In this document: in pieces, positions 7,871 to 14,651 of the stretch
Numbering within the stretch: position 1 is the stretch's first letter
Layout: every line of letters starts with the position of its first letter
Position numbers and translations under genes: made by a program
The notes under the pieces: model-generated
Database searches by the model: none
Told to the model about the DNA's origin: nothing
What the model saw: the letters and a program-made list of their open reading frames with translations, nothing else
Assembly (NCBI GenBank): GCA_029946065.1
Contig: JAQSDU010000020.1
Location: 62,001-126,000, forward strand
DNA: 64,000 nt
Reading direction: 5' to 3'
Origin: Flavobacterium sp.
GTDB lineage: Bacteria; Bacteroidota; Bacteroidia; Flavobacteriales; Flavobacteriaceae

Positions 7871-9249
7871 GTGCTGCTGAAACGTTAGTTCAGGAAAAAA
7901 ATAATATTCAGATTGCAACAAAACTTGCCCAGGCAATAGTTCCGCAATCGAAACCCCGTTCTCCCAAAGTACATTTGATAAAAGGAGGCCAGTCAACCCA
8001 GATTTTTATCCCAAATGGAAGCCGGCTTTATACTATTTCTCAGGAAGTAGAGCAAAGGTTAACTTCATTAATGAATGCAAAGGATGAAAGCGGACTGCAA
8101 AATGAACTGATTTCGTTAGGCCTTGACGCTCCTGAATATATTACAGATGAGCCATTGCAAAGTCCGCCACTGCACGCTTTGTCATTAGCAATAGCGCAAA
8201 AATGCAATATGGGCTGCACATATTGCTATGCAGATCAGGGCGATTTTGGGGGCCCTACAAAAAACATGTCGCTCGAAACGGCTTTTAAAGCCATCGATTT
8301 ATTATTAAAAGATTGTCCCGAAGGTGGGAAAGCGCAACTTACTTTTTTAGGAGGTGAGCCCCTGATCAATAGACAGGCGATTAAGCAGGCAGTTGTGTAT
8401 GCCGAAACAACTGCAAAACAGAAAAACATACAGCTCAGTTATTCCATAACTACAAACGGAACGCTGGTTACAGAAAGCGACGCCATGTTTTTTGAAGAGT
8501 ATGGCTTCTCGGTAACCATCAGCCTCGATGGGATTGGTAAAGATCATGATCTGAACCGCCCTATGAAAGGTGGCAAAGGCAGTTATGACAGGATCATAAA
8601 AAATATCCAGCCACTATTGTCACTTCAGAAAAAAATGCAGGTATCCGCAAGAGTAACGGTAACGCCCGAAAACATTAACCTTCCCGAAGTTTTGGATGAA
8701 TTTATCGAAATGGGGTTTCACGGAGTGGGTTTTTCGCCGTTGTTAAGGTCCAGTAATGGACAAAACGAGATGAATCAGGAGCAACTATCAGTCATGTTGG
8801 AAAATATGATTGCCTGCGGCCTGAATTTTGAGAAAAATGTGTTAGCAGGAAAACGGTATCCGTTCCTGAACATGGTCAATGCATTAAAGGAAATTTCAAA
8901 GGGAACCCACAGGCCTTATCCGTGTGGTGCCGGCGCAGGCTATATGGGCGTTTCGGCGGACGAAGAGTTATTTGCCTGCCATCGTTTTGTTAACGAAGAG
9001 GTCGGAAAAATGGGCGATTTAAACAACGGCATACAGCCCGAGTTGCAAAACAATTGGCTTGCATCCCGGCATGTCAACACACAAGAGCCATGTTCACAAT
9101 GTTGGGCGCGGTACCTTTGCGGTGGCGGATGCCATCATGAAGTCATTGAAAAGGGAAGGCCGGCCTGTGATTATATCAGGTCATGGCTGTTCTATACGAT
9201 ACAGGCCAATGAAAGATTATCGCGATTAAAACCCAATTGGAATAACTGA
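7867..9249 (+). CDS. Radical SAM/SPASM peptide-maturation enzyme, QhpD-like
   Basis: 460 residues. The radical SAM cluster motif CNMGCTYC is at 113-120 (C113, C117, C120), followed by LGGEPL at 161-166. The C-terminal SPASM domain has cysteines at 353, 371, 409, 412, 418, 422 and 434, enough for two auxiliary [4Fe-4S] clusters as in QhpD and anaerobic sulfatase-maturing enzymes. Residues 33-90 look like a small winged-helix peptide-binding (RRE/PqqD-like) domain. QhpD forms intrapeptidyl thioether crosslinks in the gamma subunit of quinohemoprotein amine dehydrogenase. Here the natural substrate is the LodA-like protein whose stop codon it overlaps. Thioether formation is inferred from family and position. 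Confidence 0.85.
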   Translation: MSAAETLVQEKNNIQIATKLAQAIVPQSKPRSPKVHLIKGGQSTQIFIPNGSRLYTISQEVEQRLTSLMNAKDESGLQNELISLGLDAPEYITDEPLQSPPLHALSLAIAQKCNMGCTYCYADQGDFGGPTKNMSLETAFKAIDLLLKDCPEGGKAQLTFLGGEPLINRQAIKQAVVYAETTAKQKNIQLSYSITTNGTLVTESDAMFFEEYGFSVTISLDGIGKDHDLNRPMKGGKGSYDRIIKNIQPLLSLQKKMQVSARVTVTPENINLPEVLDEFIEMGFHGVGFSPLLRSSNGQNEMNQEQLSVMLENMIACGLNFEKNVLAGKRYPFLNMVNALKEISKGTHRPYPCGAGAGYMGVSADEELFACHRFVNEEVGKMGDLNNGIQPELQNNWLASRHVNTQEPCSQCWARYLCGGGCHHEVIEKGRPACDYIRSWLFYTIQANERLSRLKPNWNN

Positions 9250-9254
9250 TTATA

Positions 9255-10733
9255 ATGAAAGCATTGCCTCAAAAATTTGATGTATTTATTCTTGGGGCAG
9301 GCCCGGCGGGCTTGTGCGCCGCGATACGTTTACTTGATATGGGACATGCAGTCGGAATGCTTGAACAGGAGCAATTTCCGAGATCGCAAATAGGCGAATC
9401 ACTTTCTCCAGGCATATATAATATTTTCGAATATTTAAACGCAGGCCATTTGTTGGAAGATGCAATGCACATCAAAAATATTCCAGCCAGGATCATTTGG
9501 GAAAATAACGCGCAGATCTACGACCGCCCCGGTCAGGAGAATGGCGGAATAGTTGTCGACAGAAGCAAACTCGATCAGGAATTGCTTCAGTTCGCTGTTT
9601 CAAAAGGATTGCACCTGGTACAGCCGGCAAAATTAAAACACGCCCTGAGTTTCGAAAACGGATGGCTATTGCAAATAATAAATGATTCGTCCGAAATCAG
9701 CATTAATTCAAAAATAGTATTGGATGCACGGGGCCGTAAAGGAACACGTTTAAATGAAAGACTCTCCATCGCACCGGCTGCAGTTGCAGCATGGACGCAT
9801 GTGGCAAATTACACCGGTTTTAAAGAATCATTTATCGAAGCTGTTGATGAGGGTTGGTTATGGGGATCGCCCGTCTCCGGAAACCGTTACCGTATTATGG
9901 CCTTTACGGATCCGCTTACGTTAAAAAAAAATAGCGAATCACACCTTTTAAGTGTGATAAGTAAAACAAAACTATTTGCGCCGTTCGCAAGTATCGGGGA
10001 CAACGCCATTGCGACCTGCTCGGTTACTTCATTTGTCAGTCAGAACCCATGGGACCGGCAGTTTATTAAGATTGGGGAAGCTGCTTTTACGTTAGATCCA
10101 CTTTCTTCTACCGGGGTGGAAAAGGCGATGCGCTTTTCGCTGCAGGCTGCTATCGCCGTAAATACCTATTTGAAAGAACAGCATTCACCACACCCGAAGC
10201 AATTTTACGAAGAGAAAATGATTGAATCGGTTGTAAATCACGCCCATTGGACAGCCGATTATTATCGAACTGCATGGAGTTGCAATGAAAAATCAGAGTT
10301 CTGGATGAAAAGAGCGAACTTTCAACTTGATATTTCAAAAAACACAACTGGATTCACACTTCAGCTGGAAAAGAAATTTAATGATCATCCACCCGAAATT
10401 GAGAGAAGGCAGGCAGGCCCAATTCCGGTTGATTATATTTTGTACAAGCTTTGGCATGAGAAAATAGATGTGGCTCCCGATGTAAAATTTAAAGCTGTTT
10501 ATGCCATTGATAAGGATTGTATAGTTATAAAACAAGCCGTAATCCATCCTGCTTTAGAGCGGCCGTTAGTTTACCTTGACCAACTGGAACTATTTTCTTT
10601 TTTTAAAAGCACTAACGGCAAAGCAATTTCGACGATTATAGATAATCTGAACAAATCTATGACGATAGAAAAGGCTAAAAAAATACTTGTTTTCCTTCTG
10701 TCAAACCAGCTGCTTGTGCCAACGAGCGTGTAG
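9255..10733 (+). CDS. FAD-dependent monooxygenase, LodB/QhpG-like, with extra C-terminal domain
   Basis: 492 residues starting 5 bp after the radical SAM stop. GAGPAG at 14-19 is the Rossmann FAD motif, GESLSPG (about 47-53) and GEAAFTLDPLSSTGVEKAM (about 274-292) place it among the tryptophan-halogenase-like/geranylgeranyl-reductase-like flavin monooxygenases. LodB is required to make CTQ in LodA, and QhpG hydroxylates the Trp precursor of CTQ in quinohemoprotein amine dehydrogenase. The last 110 residues form a separate region with a strand-helix pattern (ALERPLVYLDQLELFSFF, then KAISTIIDNL) resembling a winged-helix peptide-binding domain. Expected job: oxygenation of the Trp in the LodA-like partner. 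Confidence 0.83.
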   Translation: MKALPQKFDVFILGAGPAGLCAAIRLLDMGHAVGMLEQEQFPRSQIGESLSPGIYNIFEYLNAGHLLEDAMHIKNIPARIIWENNAQIYDRPGQENGGIVVDRSKLDQELLQFAVSKGLHLVQPAKLKHALSFENGWLLQIINDSSEISINSKIVLDARGRKGTRLNERLSIAPAAVAAWTHVANYTGFKESFIEAVDEGWLWGSPVSGNRYRIMAFTDPLTLKKNSESHLLSVISKTKLFAPFASIGDNAIATCSVTSFVSQNPWDRQFIKIGEAAFTLDPLSSTGVEKAMRFSLQAAIAVNTYLKEQHSPHPKQFYEEKMIESVVNHAHWTADYYRTAWSCNEKSEFWMKRANFQLDISKNTTGFTLQLEKKFNDHPPEIERRQAGPIPVDYILYKLWHEKIDVAPDVKFKAVYAIDKDCIVIKQAVIHPALERPLVYLDQLELFSFFKSTNGKAISTIIDNLNKSMTIEKAKKILVFLLSNQLLVPTSV

Positions 10734-10862
10734 GTTTTTTTCGTTGTTTGGGTTTTGTTATCCTTCAAGGTGTGTTTGATTACAGAAAACACAAAACACA
10801 AAACTGCTCGATAAATTATTTAGATTTTCTTATCTTCGCGCCACAAAAATAAAACCATTCAA

Positions 10863-10870
10863 TATTTTTG
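10863..10870 (+). promoter_or_regulatory. -7 promoter element TATTTTTG of tRNA-Arg
   Basis: Exact match to the Bacteroidota -7 consensus TAnnTTTG, 18 nt before the tRNA 5' end. TATCTTCG at 10831-10838 is a weaker alternative. Confidence 0.55.
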
Positions 10871-10888
10871 GTAAATAAAAAAGTTACC

Positions 10889-10960
10889 GGTCCCGTAGTT
10901 CAACGGATAGAATAGAAGTTTCCTAAACTTTAGATCCAAGTTCGATTCTTGGCGGGATCA
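10889..10960 (+). tRNA. tRNA-Arg (anticodon CCT)
   Basis: Cloverleaf by eye: acceptor GGTCCCG pairs with CGGGATC (one G-U), D-arm around TAGTTCAACGGATAGAATA, anticodon stem GAAGT/ACTTT with loop TTCCTAA giving anticodon CCT, and T-arm CCAAG-TTCGATT-CTTGG. The discriminator base is A and CCA is not encoded. It reads AGG codons. It stands alone downstream of the oxidase cluster. Confidence 0.95.
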
Positions 10961-10966
10961 CTTATC

Positions 10967-11001
10967 AAGGCTGCCTCTCAAAGCGAAAGGCGGCTTTTTT
11001 A
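10967..11001 (+). terminator. Rho-independent terminator after tRNA-Arg
   Basis: Stem GCTGCCT (10970-10976) with AGGCGGC (10988-10994), one G-U pair, followed by six T, starting ten bases after the tRNA 3' end. Confidence 0.7.
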
Positions 11002-11274
11002 TTTCAGTAAATACAAAAAAGGCAGGGACAACTATAAAGTCGCCCCTGCCCAACTAACCAGTAACCAAAACAAATCATGAAAATTCATTTAACACAAAAT
11101 TTCTATTTGTAGTTATTTGATTATCTACTGTAAACTTACAAATGTTAGGGTTGTTTTTCGTTACAGAATTCTGCTTTAATTTAACAGAATAATCATATCT
11201 GATGCCAGTATTTTCGACTTCGTTATTTACTTCGTCGGATTTGATGCACCAACAAATAATCAAAAAAATAAAAA

Positions 11275-11282
11275 TAATTTTG
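11275..11282 (+). promoter_or_regulatory. -7 element TAATTTTG of the tetR gene
   Basis: Exact TAnnTTTG match 33 nt before the start codon. The predicted start of transcription falls directly against the GACC-N4-GGTT operator at 11291, consistent with autorepression. Confidence 0.6.
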
Positions 11283-11289
11283 TTTTTTT

Positions 11290-11303
11290 AGACCGAAAGG
11301 TTT
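11290..11303. promoter_or_regulatory. Predicted TetR operator 1 (GACC-N4-GGTT)
   Basis: AGACCGAAAGGTTT, a near-palindrome 11 bp before the tetR ATG. Its partner at 11931-11943 upstream of the thioesterase has the same half-sites with a different centre, which marks the half-sites as the conserved part. TetR-family regulators of the NemR/LmrA type are known to use TAGACC-type half-sites. Confidence 0.65.
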
Positions 11304-11314
11304 ATTTTTATTGC

Positions 11315-11911
11315 ATGTTATCAAAAGCCGACAACACCCGACAATTCATCATCGAAAAAGCTGCGCCAATTTTCAATACAAAAGGGTATGCGGCGACTTC
11401 AATGAATGATATCCTCAAAGCGACGGGACTGGCAAAAGGAGGGATTTACGGCAATTTCAAAAGCAAAGATGAAATCGCAGTTGAAGCTTTTGAATATGCA
11501 TATAACCAACTCAAAGCTGCGCTAATCCAAAAGATAAAACCGTTGCCAACTGCTTCGGGGCAATTATTGGCCATATTGCAATTTTATAAAAATTATACTA
11601 TAGTTCCGCATATAGCTGGGGGTTGTCCGTTGTTGAATACCGCTATCGATGCTGATGACAATATTCCGTTCTTAAAACAAAAGGCTGCTTTTGCTTTGCG
11701 AGAAATGTTAGGGTCGCTCGAATTTATCATCCAGAAAGGCATCAACAATGGTGAATTCAGGAACGATCTAAATGCTGGAAAAGAAGCTGCAATTTTCTTT
11801 TCCATCATCGAAGGCGGTATTATGATGAGCAAGGTTAGCGACAATCCAAAAATACTCAACGATTTACTCGAGAACCTCAAAGAACAAATTATGAAGAGAT
11901 ATATTTGTTAA
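11315..11911 (+). CDS. TetR/AcrR family transcriptional regulator
   Basis: 198 residues. The N-terminal helix-turn-helix covers residues 5-55 (IIEKAAPIFNTKGYAATSMN, then AKGGIYGNFKSKDEI), canonical for TetR repressors. The C-terminal ligand domain contains AGGCPLLNTAIDADD, typical of the YcdC/NemR-like subgroup that often controls stress or detoxification genes. Matching operators lie before its own start and before the downstream thioesterase, so it probably represses both. The effector is unknown. The -7 box of the next gene lies in its last codons. Confidence 0.92.
   Translation: MLSKADNTRQFIIEKAAPIFNTKGYAATSMNDILKATGLAKGGIYGNFKSKDEIAVEAFEYAYNQLKAALIQKIKPLPTASGQLLAILQFYKNYTIVPHIAGGCPLLNTAIDADDNIPFLKQKAAFALREMLGSLEFIIQKGINNGEFRNDLNAGKEAAIFFSIIEGGIMMSKVSDNPKILNDLLENLKEQIMKRYIC
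11900..11907 (+). promoter_or_regulatory. -7 element TATATTTG of the thioesterase, inside the tetR 3' end
   Basis: Exact TAnnTTTG formed by the last tetR codons (TAT ATT TGT TAA). It gives the downstream gene its own promoter although it could also be read through from tetR. Confidence 0.5.
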
Positions 11912-11930
11912 AAAAATTTATGTAAAAAAA

Positions 11931-11943
11931 GACCAATCGGTTT
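11931..11943. promoter_or_regulatory. Predicted TetR operator 2 (GACC-N4-GGTT)
   Basis: GACCAATCGGTTT, 20 bp before the thioesterase start and just downstream of its predicted transcription start. It shares half-sites and spacing with the operator at 11290. Confidence 0.65.
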
Positions 11944-11963
11944 AAAATAAAAAAATAAGAATT

Positions 11964-12443
11964 ATGGAAAAAATACCTGCTTCATTTTACAAAATCCGTT
12001 TTAGTGACTGCGACCCTTTCGGACATCTCAACAACGCGAGATACCTCGATTATTTTCTCAATGCGCGTGAAGATCATTTGACAACTGCCTATAATTTCGA
12101 CTTAACGGAATATTACCAACAAGGCATCAGTTGGCTCGTCGGTAGTCACGAAATCAATTACTTGAAACCGGCTAATTATAATGAGAATGTACGCATACAA
12201 ACAGCATTAATCAACGTCTCAGAAAATTCATTGTTGGTAGAAATGATTATGACCGATGATAATCAAACGCACATTAAAGCCATCATCTGGACAAAATTTA
12301 TTCCCGTTAATGTTACAACCGGCAGACGCGAAAACCATCCGACAGATTTTATGGCATTTGCAAAAACCATCGAACATGTAATTTCTGAAACTCAATTAGA
12401 AGAGCGGCTAAAATCCTTATTAACGGCAATCAAAAAATCATAA
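11964..12443 (+). CDS. Acyl-CoA thioesterase, hotdog fold (4-hydroxybenzoyl-CoA thioesterase type)
   Basis: 159 residues, the usual length of a single hotdog domain. The motif FSDCDPFGHLNNARYLDYF at 14-32 carries the catalytic Asp region and the following His-Leu-Asn-Asn of the 4HBT/YbgC family, which hydrolyses acyl-CoA thioesters in the cytoplasm. The acyl substrate is not predictable. A TetR operator just upstream suggests induction by a small-molecule ligand. It ends 6 bp into the convergent cupin gene. Confidence 0.85.
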   Translation: MEKIPASFYKIRFSDCDPFGHLNNARYLDYFLNAREDHLTTAYNFDLTEYYQQGISWLVGSHEINYLKPANYNENVRIQTALINVSENSLLVEMIMTDDNQTHIKAIIWTKFIPVNVTTGRRENHPTDFMAFAKTIEHVISETQLEERLKSLLTAIKKS

Positions 12444-12797
12444 ATCATTCGCCCGAAATCCGTCGGGTGCGTCCTGATCCGGAACAATATAAATACGATG
12501 CCATTCTGTTCCGTCAATCAATTCCCACGAGTGACCTTCGCCTTGTGTGTCTTCTGCAATGAGCAAAATACCGGGTTCAACGATAAAACTTTTTGCGTCG
12601 GAAGTTGTAAAACGCAGCTTTCCTTTCAAAGTCACTACATACTGATAACGAGGTGCTTGGTGCTGTAATCGTTGGTAATCTTCGATTGCCGTCATCAAGA
12701 AAAAACGTTTTGCATTTAAGTCAAAATGTTCTGGAAGCGTACCTTCTTCAAAATAAGACTTTCCAAATTCGTTGTGCCTGATTCGGTATGCGCGCAT
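12438..12797 (-). CDS. Small cupin-domain protein
   Basis: 119 residues. A single beta-barrel pattern is visible: YVVTLKGKLRFTT, then FIVEPGILLIAEDTQGEGHSWELI, then EWHRIYIVPD, with conserved Gly and His positions of cupins (H in GEGHSW and EWH are possible metal ligands). It follows the MFS gene by 2 bp on the same strand, so the two are cotranscribed. A function in sensing or modifying the exported compound is conceivable but unproven. Confidence 0.7.
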   Translation of the reverse strand: MRAYRIRHNEFGKSYFEEGTLPEHFDLNAKRFFLMTAIEDYQRLQHQAPRYQYVVTLKGKLRFTTSDAKSFIVEPGILLIAEDTQGEGHSWELIDGTEWHRIYIVPDQDAPDGFRANDL

Positions 12798-12799
12798 AG

Positions 12800-13963
12800 T
12801 TAGCGTTTTTTATATATGTAAAATGCCGTCGCAAAAGCAAACAAGCTCATTACGACCAATTGCGATGTGACCAAACTCCAACCGCCGGCTTCCCAACATT
12901 GAACACCAATAAAAGTCCCGAGCGCTCCACCGATAAAATAACAAGTCATATAAATGGTATTGATGCGCGAATTCGCTTTTTCGTCAAGTGTATAGATGAT
13001 AGCGATATTGATCAACTGCGTCGCCTGAACGCCAAGATCCAAAAGCAACACCGCAACTGTAATGGCGGCAACAGAGAACGGAAATATTTTCAATATAATA
13101 ACACTTGCCAATAAAATACTGGTCGTATAAAGCTGTGCTTTTGCCGGATTTCCGTTGTCGATGCGTTTTCCGATATAGGGTGCTGCTAATGCTCCGACGA
13201 TTGCTAAAATCCCGAAAAGGCCAATTTCATCCGAACCGAAATGAAAAGGTGCGCCGCTCATATGAAAGGTAAGCGTTGTCCAGAACGAGCAGAATGCTCC
13301 AAAAACCAACGCGCCCAACAACGCCGCCTGCCGCAGTTTTGCGAAACGTACGATTTGGTAAACGGCTGACTTTAATAGTTCGGGGTAATTGCCCGTAAAC
13401 GCTTGTTTTACATCCGGAAGGCTGTATTGAATTGTTAGCATTGAGATGAATACCATCACGGCAGATAATGCATAAACGTAGTGCCAACCAAGCCATTCGG
13501 CAATGAATCCGGCAAAAACTCGCGCGGCTAATATCCCGATTAAAATTCCGGAGAAAACAATGCTTATGGTTTTGCCTTTGTTTTTGGTTTCAAGGCTTGC
13601 TGCCATTGGAAGTAAAACCTGGGCGGCTACACTGCAACAACCAATGATGAGGCTCATACTGAAAATTCCGATGCGATTTTGTATGAAAACCATGCCGAGT
13701 AAAGCTAAAATTAGCAACGACTGCAAGCACAGAATTAGTTTTTTTCGGTTGAATTTATCCCCAAGTGGCGTAATGAAAAACAATCCGAAGCCATAACCTG
13801 CTTGTGCAAGAACAGCGACTAGTCCGACATTGCTCTCGGTTGTATGAAGCGATGCCGCGATGGCTTTCAGAACTGGCTGGTTATAATAGATATTCGCTGC
13901 ACATACACCGGCGGCGATTGCCATAATGATGATTTGCGTTTTCGAAAGCCTTTGTTGCTGCAT
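12800..13963 (-). CDS. Major facilitator superfamily transporter (drug/sugar efflux type)
   Basis: 387 residues from the ATG at 13963. A longer frame from TTG at 13978 is rejected because a -7 box TACTTTTG overlaps it. The N-terminus AAGVCAANIYYNQPVLKAIA and the loop ITPLGDKFNRKKLI (the MFS motif A between helices 2 and 3) match DHA-type exporters. About twelve hydrophobic segments are visible. It probably exports small molecules by proton antiport; the substrate is unknown. With 4 nt between the -7 box and ATG the mRNA is predicted to be leaderless. Confidence 0.88.
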   Translation of the reverse strand: MQQQRLSKTQIIIMAIAAGVCAANIYYNQPVLKAIAASLHTTESNVGLVAVLAQAGYGFGLFFITPLGDKFNRKKLILCLQSLLILALLGMVFIQNRIGIFSMSLIIGCCSVAAQVLLPMAASLETKNKGKTISIVFSGILIGILAARVFAGFIAEWLGWHYVYALSAVMVFISMLTIQYSLPDVKQAFTGNYPELLKSAVYQIVRFAKLRQAALLGALVFGAFCSFWTTLTFHMSGAPFHFGSDEIGLFGILAIVGALAAPYIGKRIDNGNPAKAQLYTTSILLASVIILKIFPFSVAAITVAVLLLDLGVQATQLINIAIIYTLDEKANSRINTIYMTCYFIGGALGTFIGVQCWEAGGWSLVTSQLVVMSLFAFATAFYIYKKR

Positions 13964-13967
13964 TTTG

Positions 13968-13975
13968 CAAAAGTA
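13968..13975 (-). promoter_or_regulatory. -7 element TACTTTTG, 4 nt before MFS start
   Basis: Read on the minus strand as TACTTTTG-CAAA-ATG. The spacing predicts a transcription start at or next to the start codon, and no Shine-Dalgarno could be transcribed. Confidence 0.6.
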
Positions 13976-14444
13976 CAAAAGCTTTAGATTATAGCGGAAG
14001 TATAGGGCTTAAACTACAATATTTTTTTACCAAAAAATCAAGTAAATTAAAATATATCGATAAGCCTCATCTTTTAGCCTTTTAGTGTCTATAATCCGAC
14101 TTTCAGCTTTACAGTATCGATATTTTTTTGTAGAAATAATTCTACTTCAAATTGTAATCTATTTCGCATAATTTCGACTAATATTGCGGTATTAGGTTGT
14201 TTGATTTTCCAAAACGAAAATTTACTGACTTGATGCATTTTGGTTCAGGCAAGTAGGGAAAAAATGGACTAGCTTGTTAAATTAAGAGATTTAGACTTTT
14301 TTATATTTTAAGAGAAGAAACCTGTTGTGAAAACGACAGGTTTTTTTTGGAAATAATCCATTTGGAGTAATTTAGGATAGTATTGGCAAGCCCCGAAGCG
14401 TTTGTAATTGAATTTTAATAAAAAGTATGCGTCTTAAGATGTGC
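13976..14444. other. Intergenic region with orphan plus-strand terminator
   Basis: About 470 bp of AT-rich DNA between the divergent MFS gene and the small minus-strand peptide. No convincing frame on either strand. A strong plus-strand terminator at 14317-14348 has no annotated gene upstream, so an undetected short transcript is possible; TAATTTCG near 14173 is a weak -7 candidate. Confidence 0.5.
14317..14348 (+). terminator. Orphan Rho-independent terminator
   Basis: Stem AACCTGT (14319-14325) with ACAGGTT (14336-14342), loop with GAAAA, followed by a run of eight T. No plus-strand gene precedes it within the 350 bp back to the MFS start. Confidence 0.65.
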
Positions 14445-14561
14445 TTATTGAAGCAAAAGGTTAATTAAATAACCTGCGATAAAAAAACCGCAAATCACAA
14501 AACCAAAAAAAAATTCTTTCTCTTGGGGGTTTTTCTTATTGGTAAGCAGTTTCTTTTTCAT
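14445..14561 (-). CDS. Small single-span membrane peptide (38 aa)
   Basis: ATG at 14561 to TAA at 14447-14445. The peptide has a Lys-rich N-terminus (MKKKLLTNKKNPQEKE) followed by one hydrophobic helix (FFFGFVICGFFIAGYLINLL) and ends LLQ. This K-in, single-span layout is typical of real small membrane proteins and unlike random AT-rich frames. It lies downstream of the lipoprotein gene on the same strand but behind its terminator. No family recognised. Confidence 0.4.
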   Translation of the reverse strand: MKKKLLTNKKNPQEKEFFFGFVICGFFIAGYLINLLLQ

Positions 14562-14600
14562 GAGATGTTTTTATTTTTTCCATTTCCTTCTGACTTAAAT

Positions 14601-14630
14601 AGAAAACACCCCAAATAAGGGGCATTTTCT
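14601..14630 (-). terminator. Terminator of the lipocalin-like lipoprotein gene
   Basis: Minus-strand stem AAAATGCCCC/GGGGTGTTTT with loop TTATTT, about 20 bp after the stop codon. The A/T-rich outer stem makes it usable on both strands. Confidence 0.65.
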
Positions 14631-14651
14631 ATAAAAAAAAGAAACTTAGTG

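Larger units (their letters stand above)
10961..11314. other. Intergenic region with orphan hairpin-leader
   Basis: After the tRNA terminator there is a second hairpin, GGCAGGG (11021-11027) with CCCTGCC (11044-11050), preceded on the plus strand by an A-run so that it would terminate minus-strand transcripts. It is followed by AACTAACCAGTAACC and a tiny frame at 11077-11112 (MKIHLTQNFYL, stop). The remainder to 11314 is AT-rich and carries the tetR promoter and operator. A 62-codon minus-strand frame (11075-11263) has no coding-like features. Confidence 0.5.

Noticed and set aside
10889..10960. tRNA-Arg as an integration site for the oxidase cluster
   Set aside because: No repeated copy of the tRNA 3' end and no integrase or recombinase nearby.
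11075..11263. 62-codon minus-strand frame
   Set aside because: Low-complexity AT-rich product and no promoter; a terminator just beyond it belongs to the leader-like hairpin.
13961..13978. Longer MFS start at TTG 13978
   Set aside because: The TTG lies inside the TACTTTTG -7 box that precedes the ATG.
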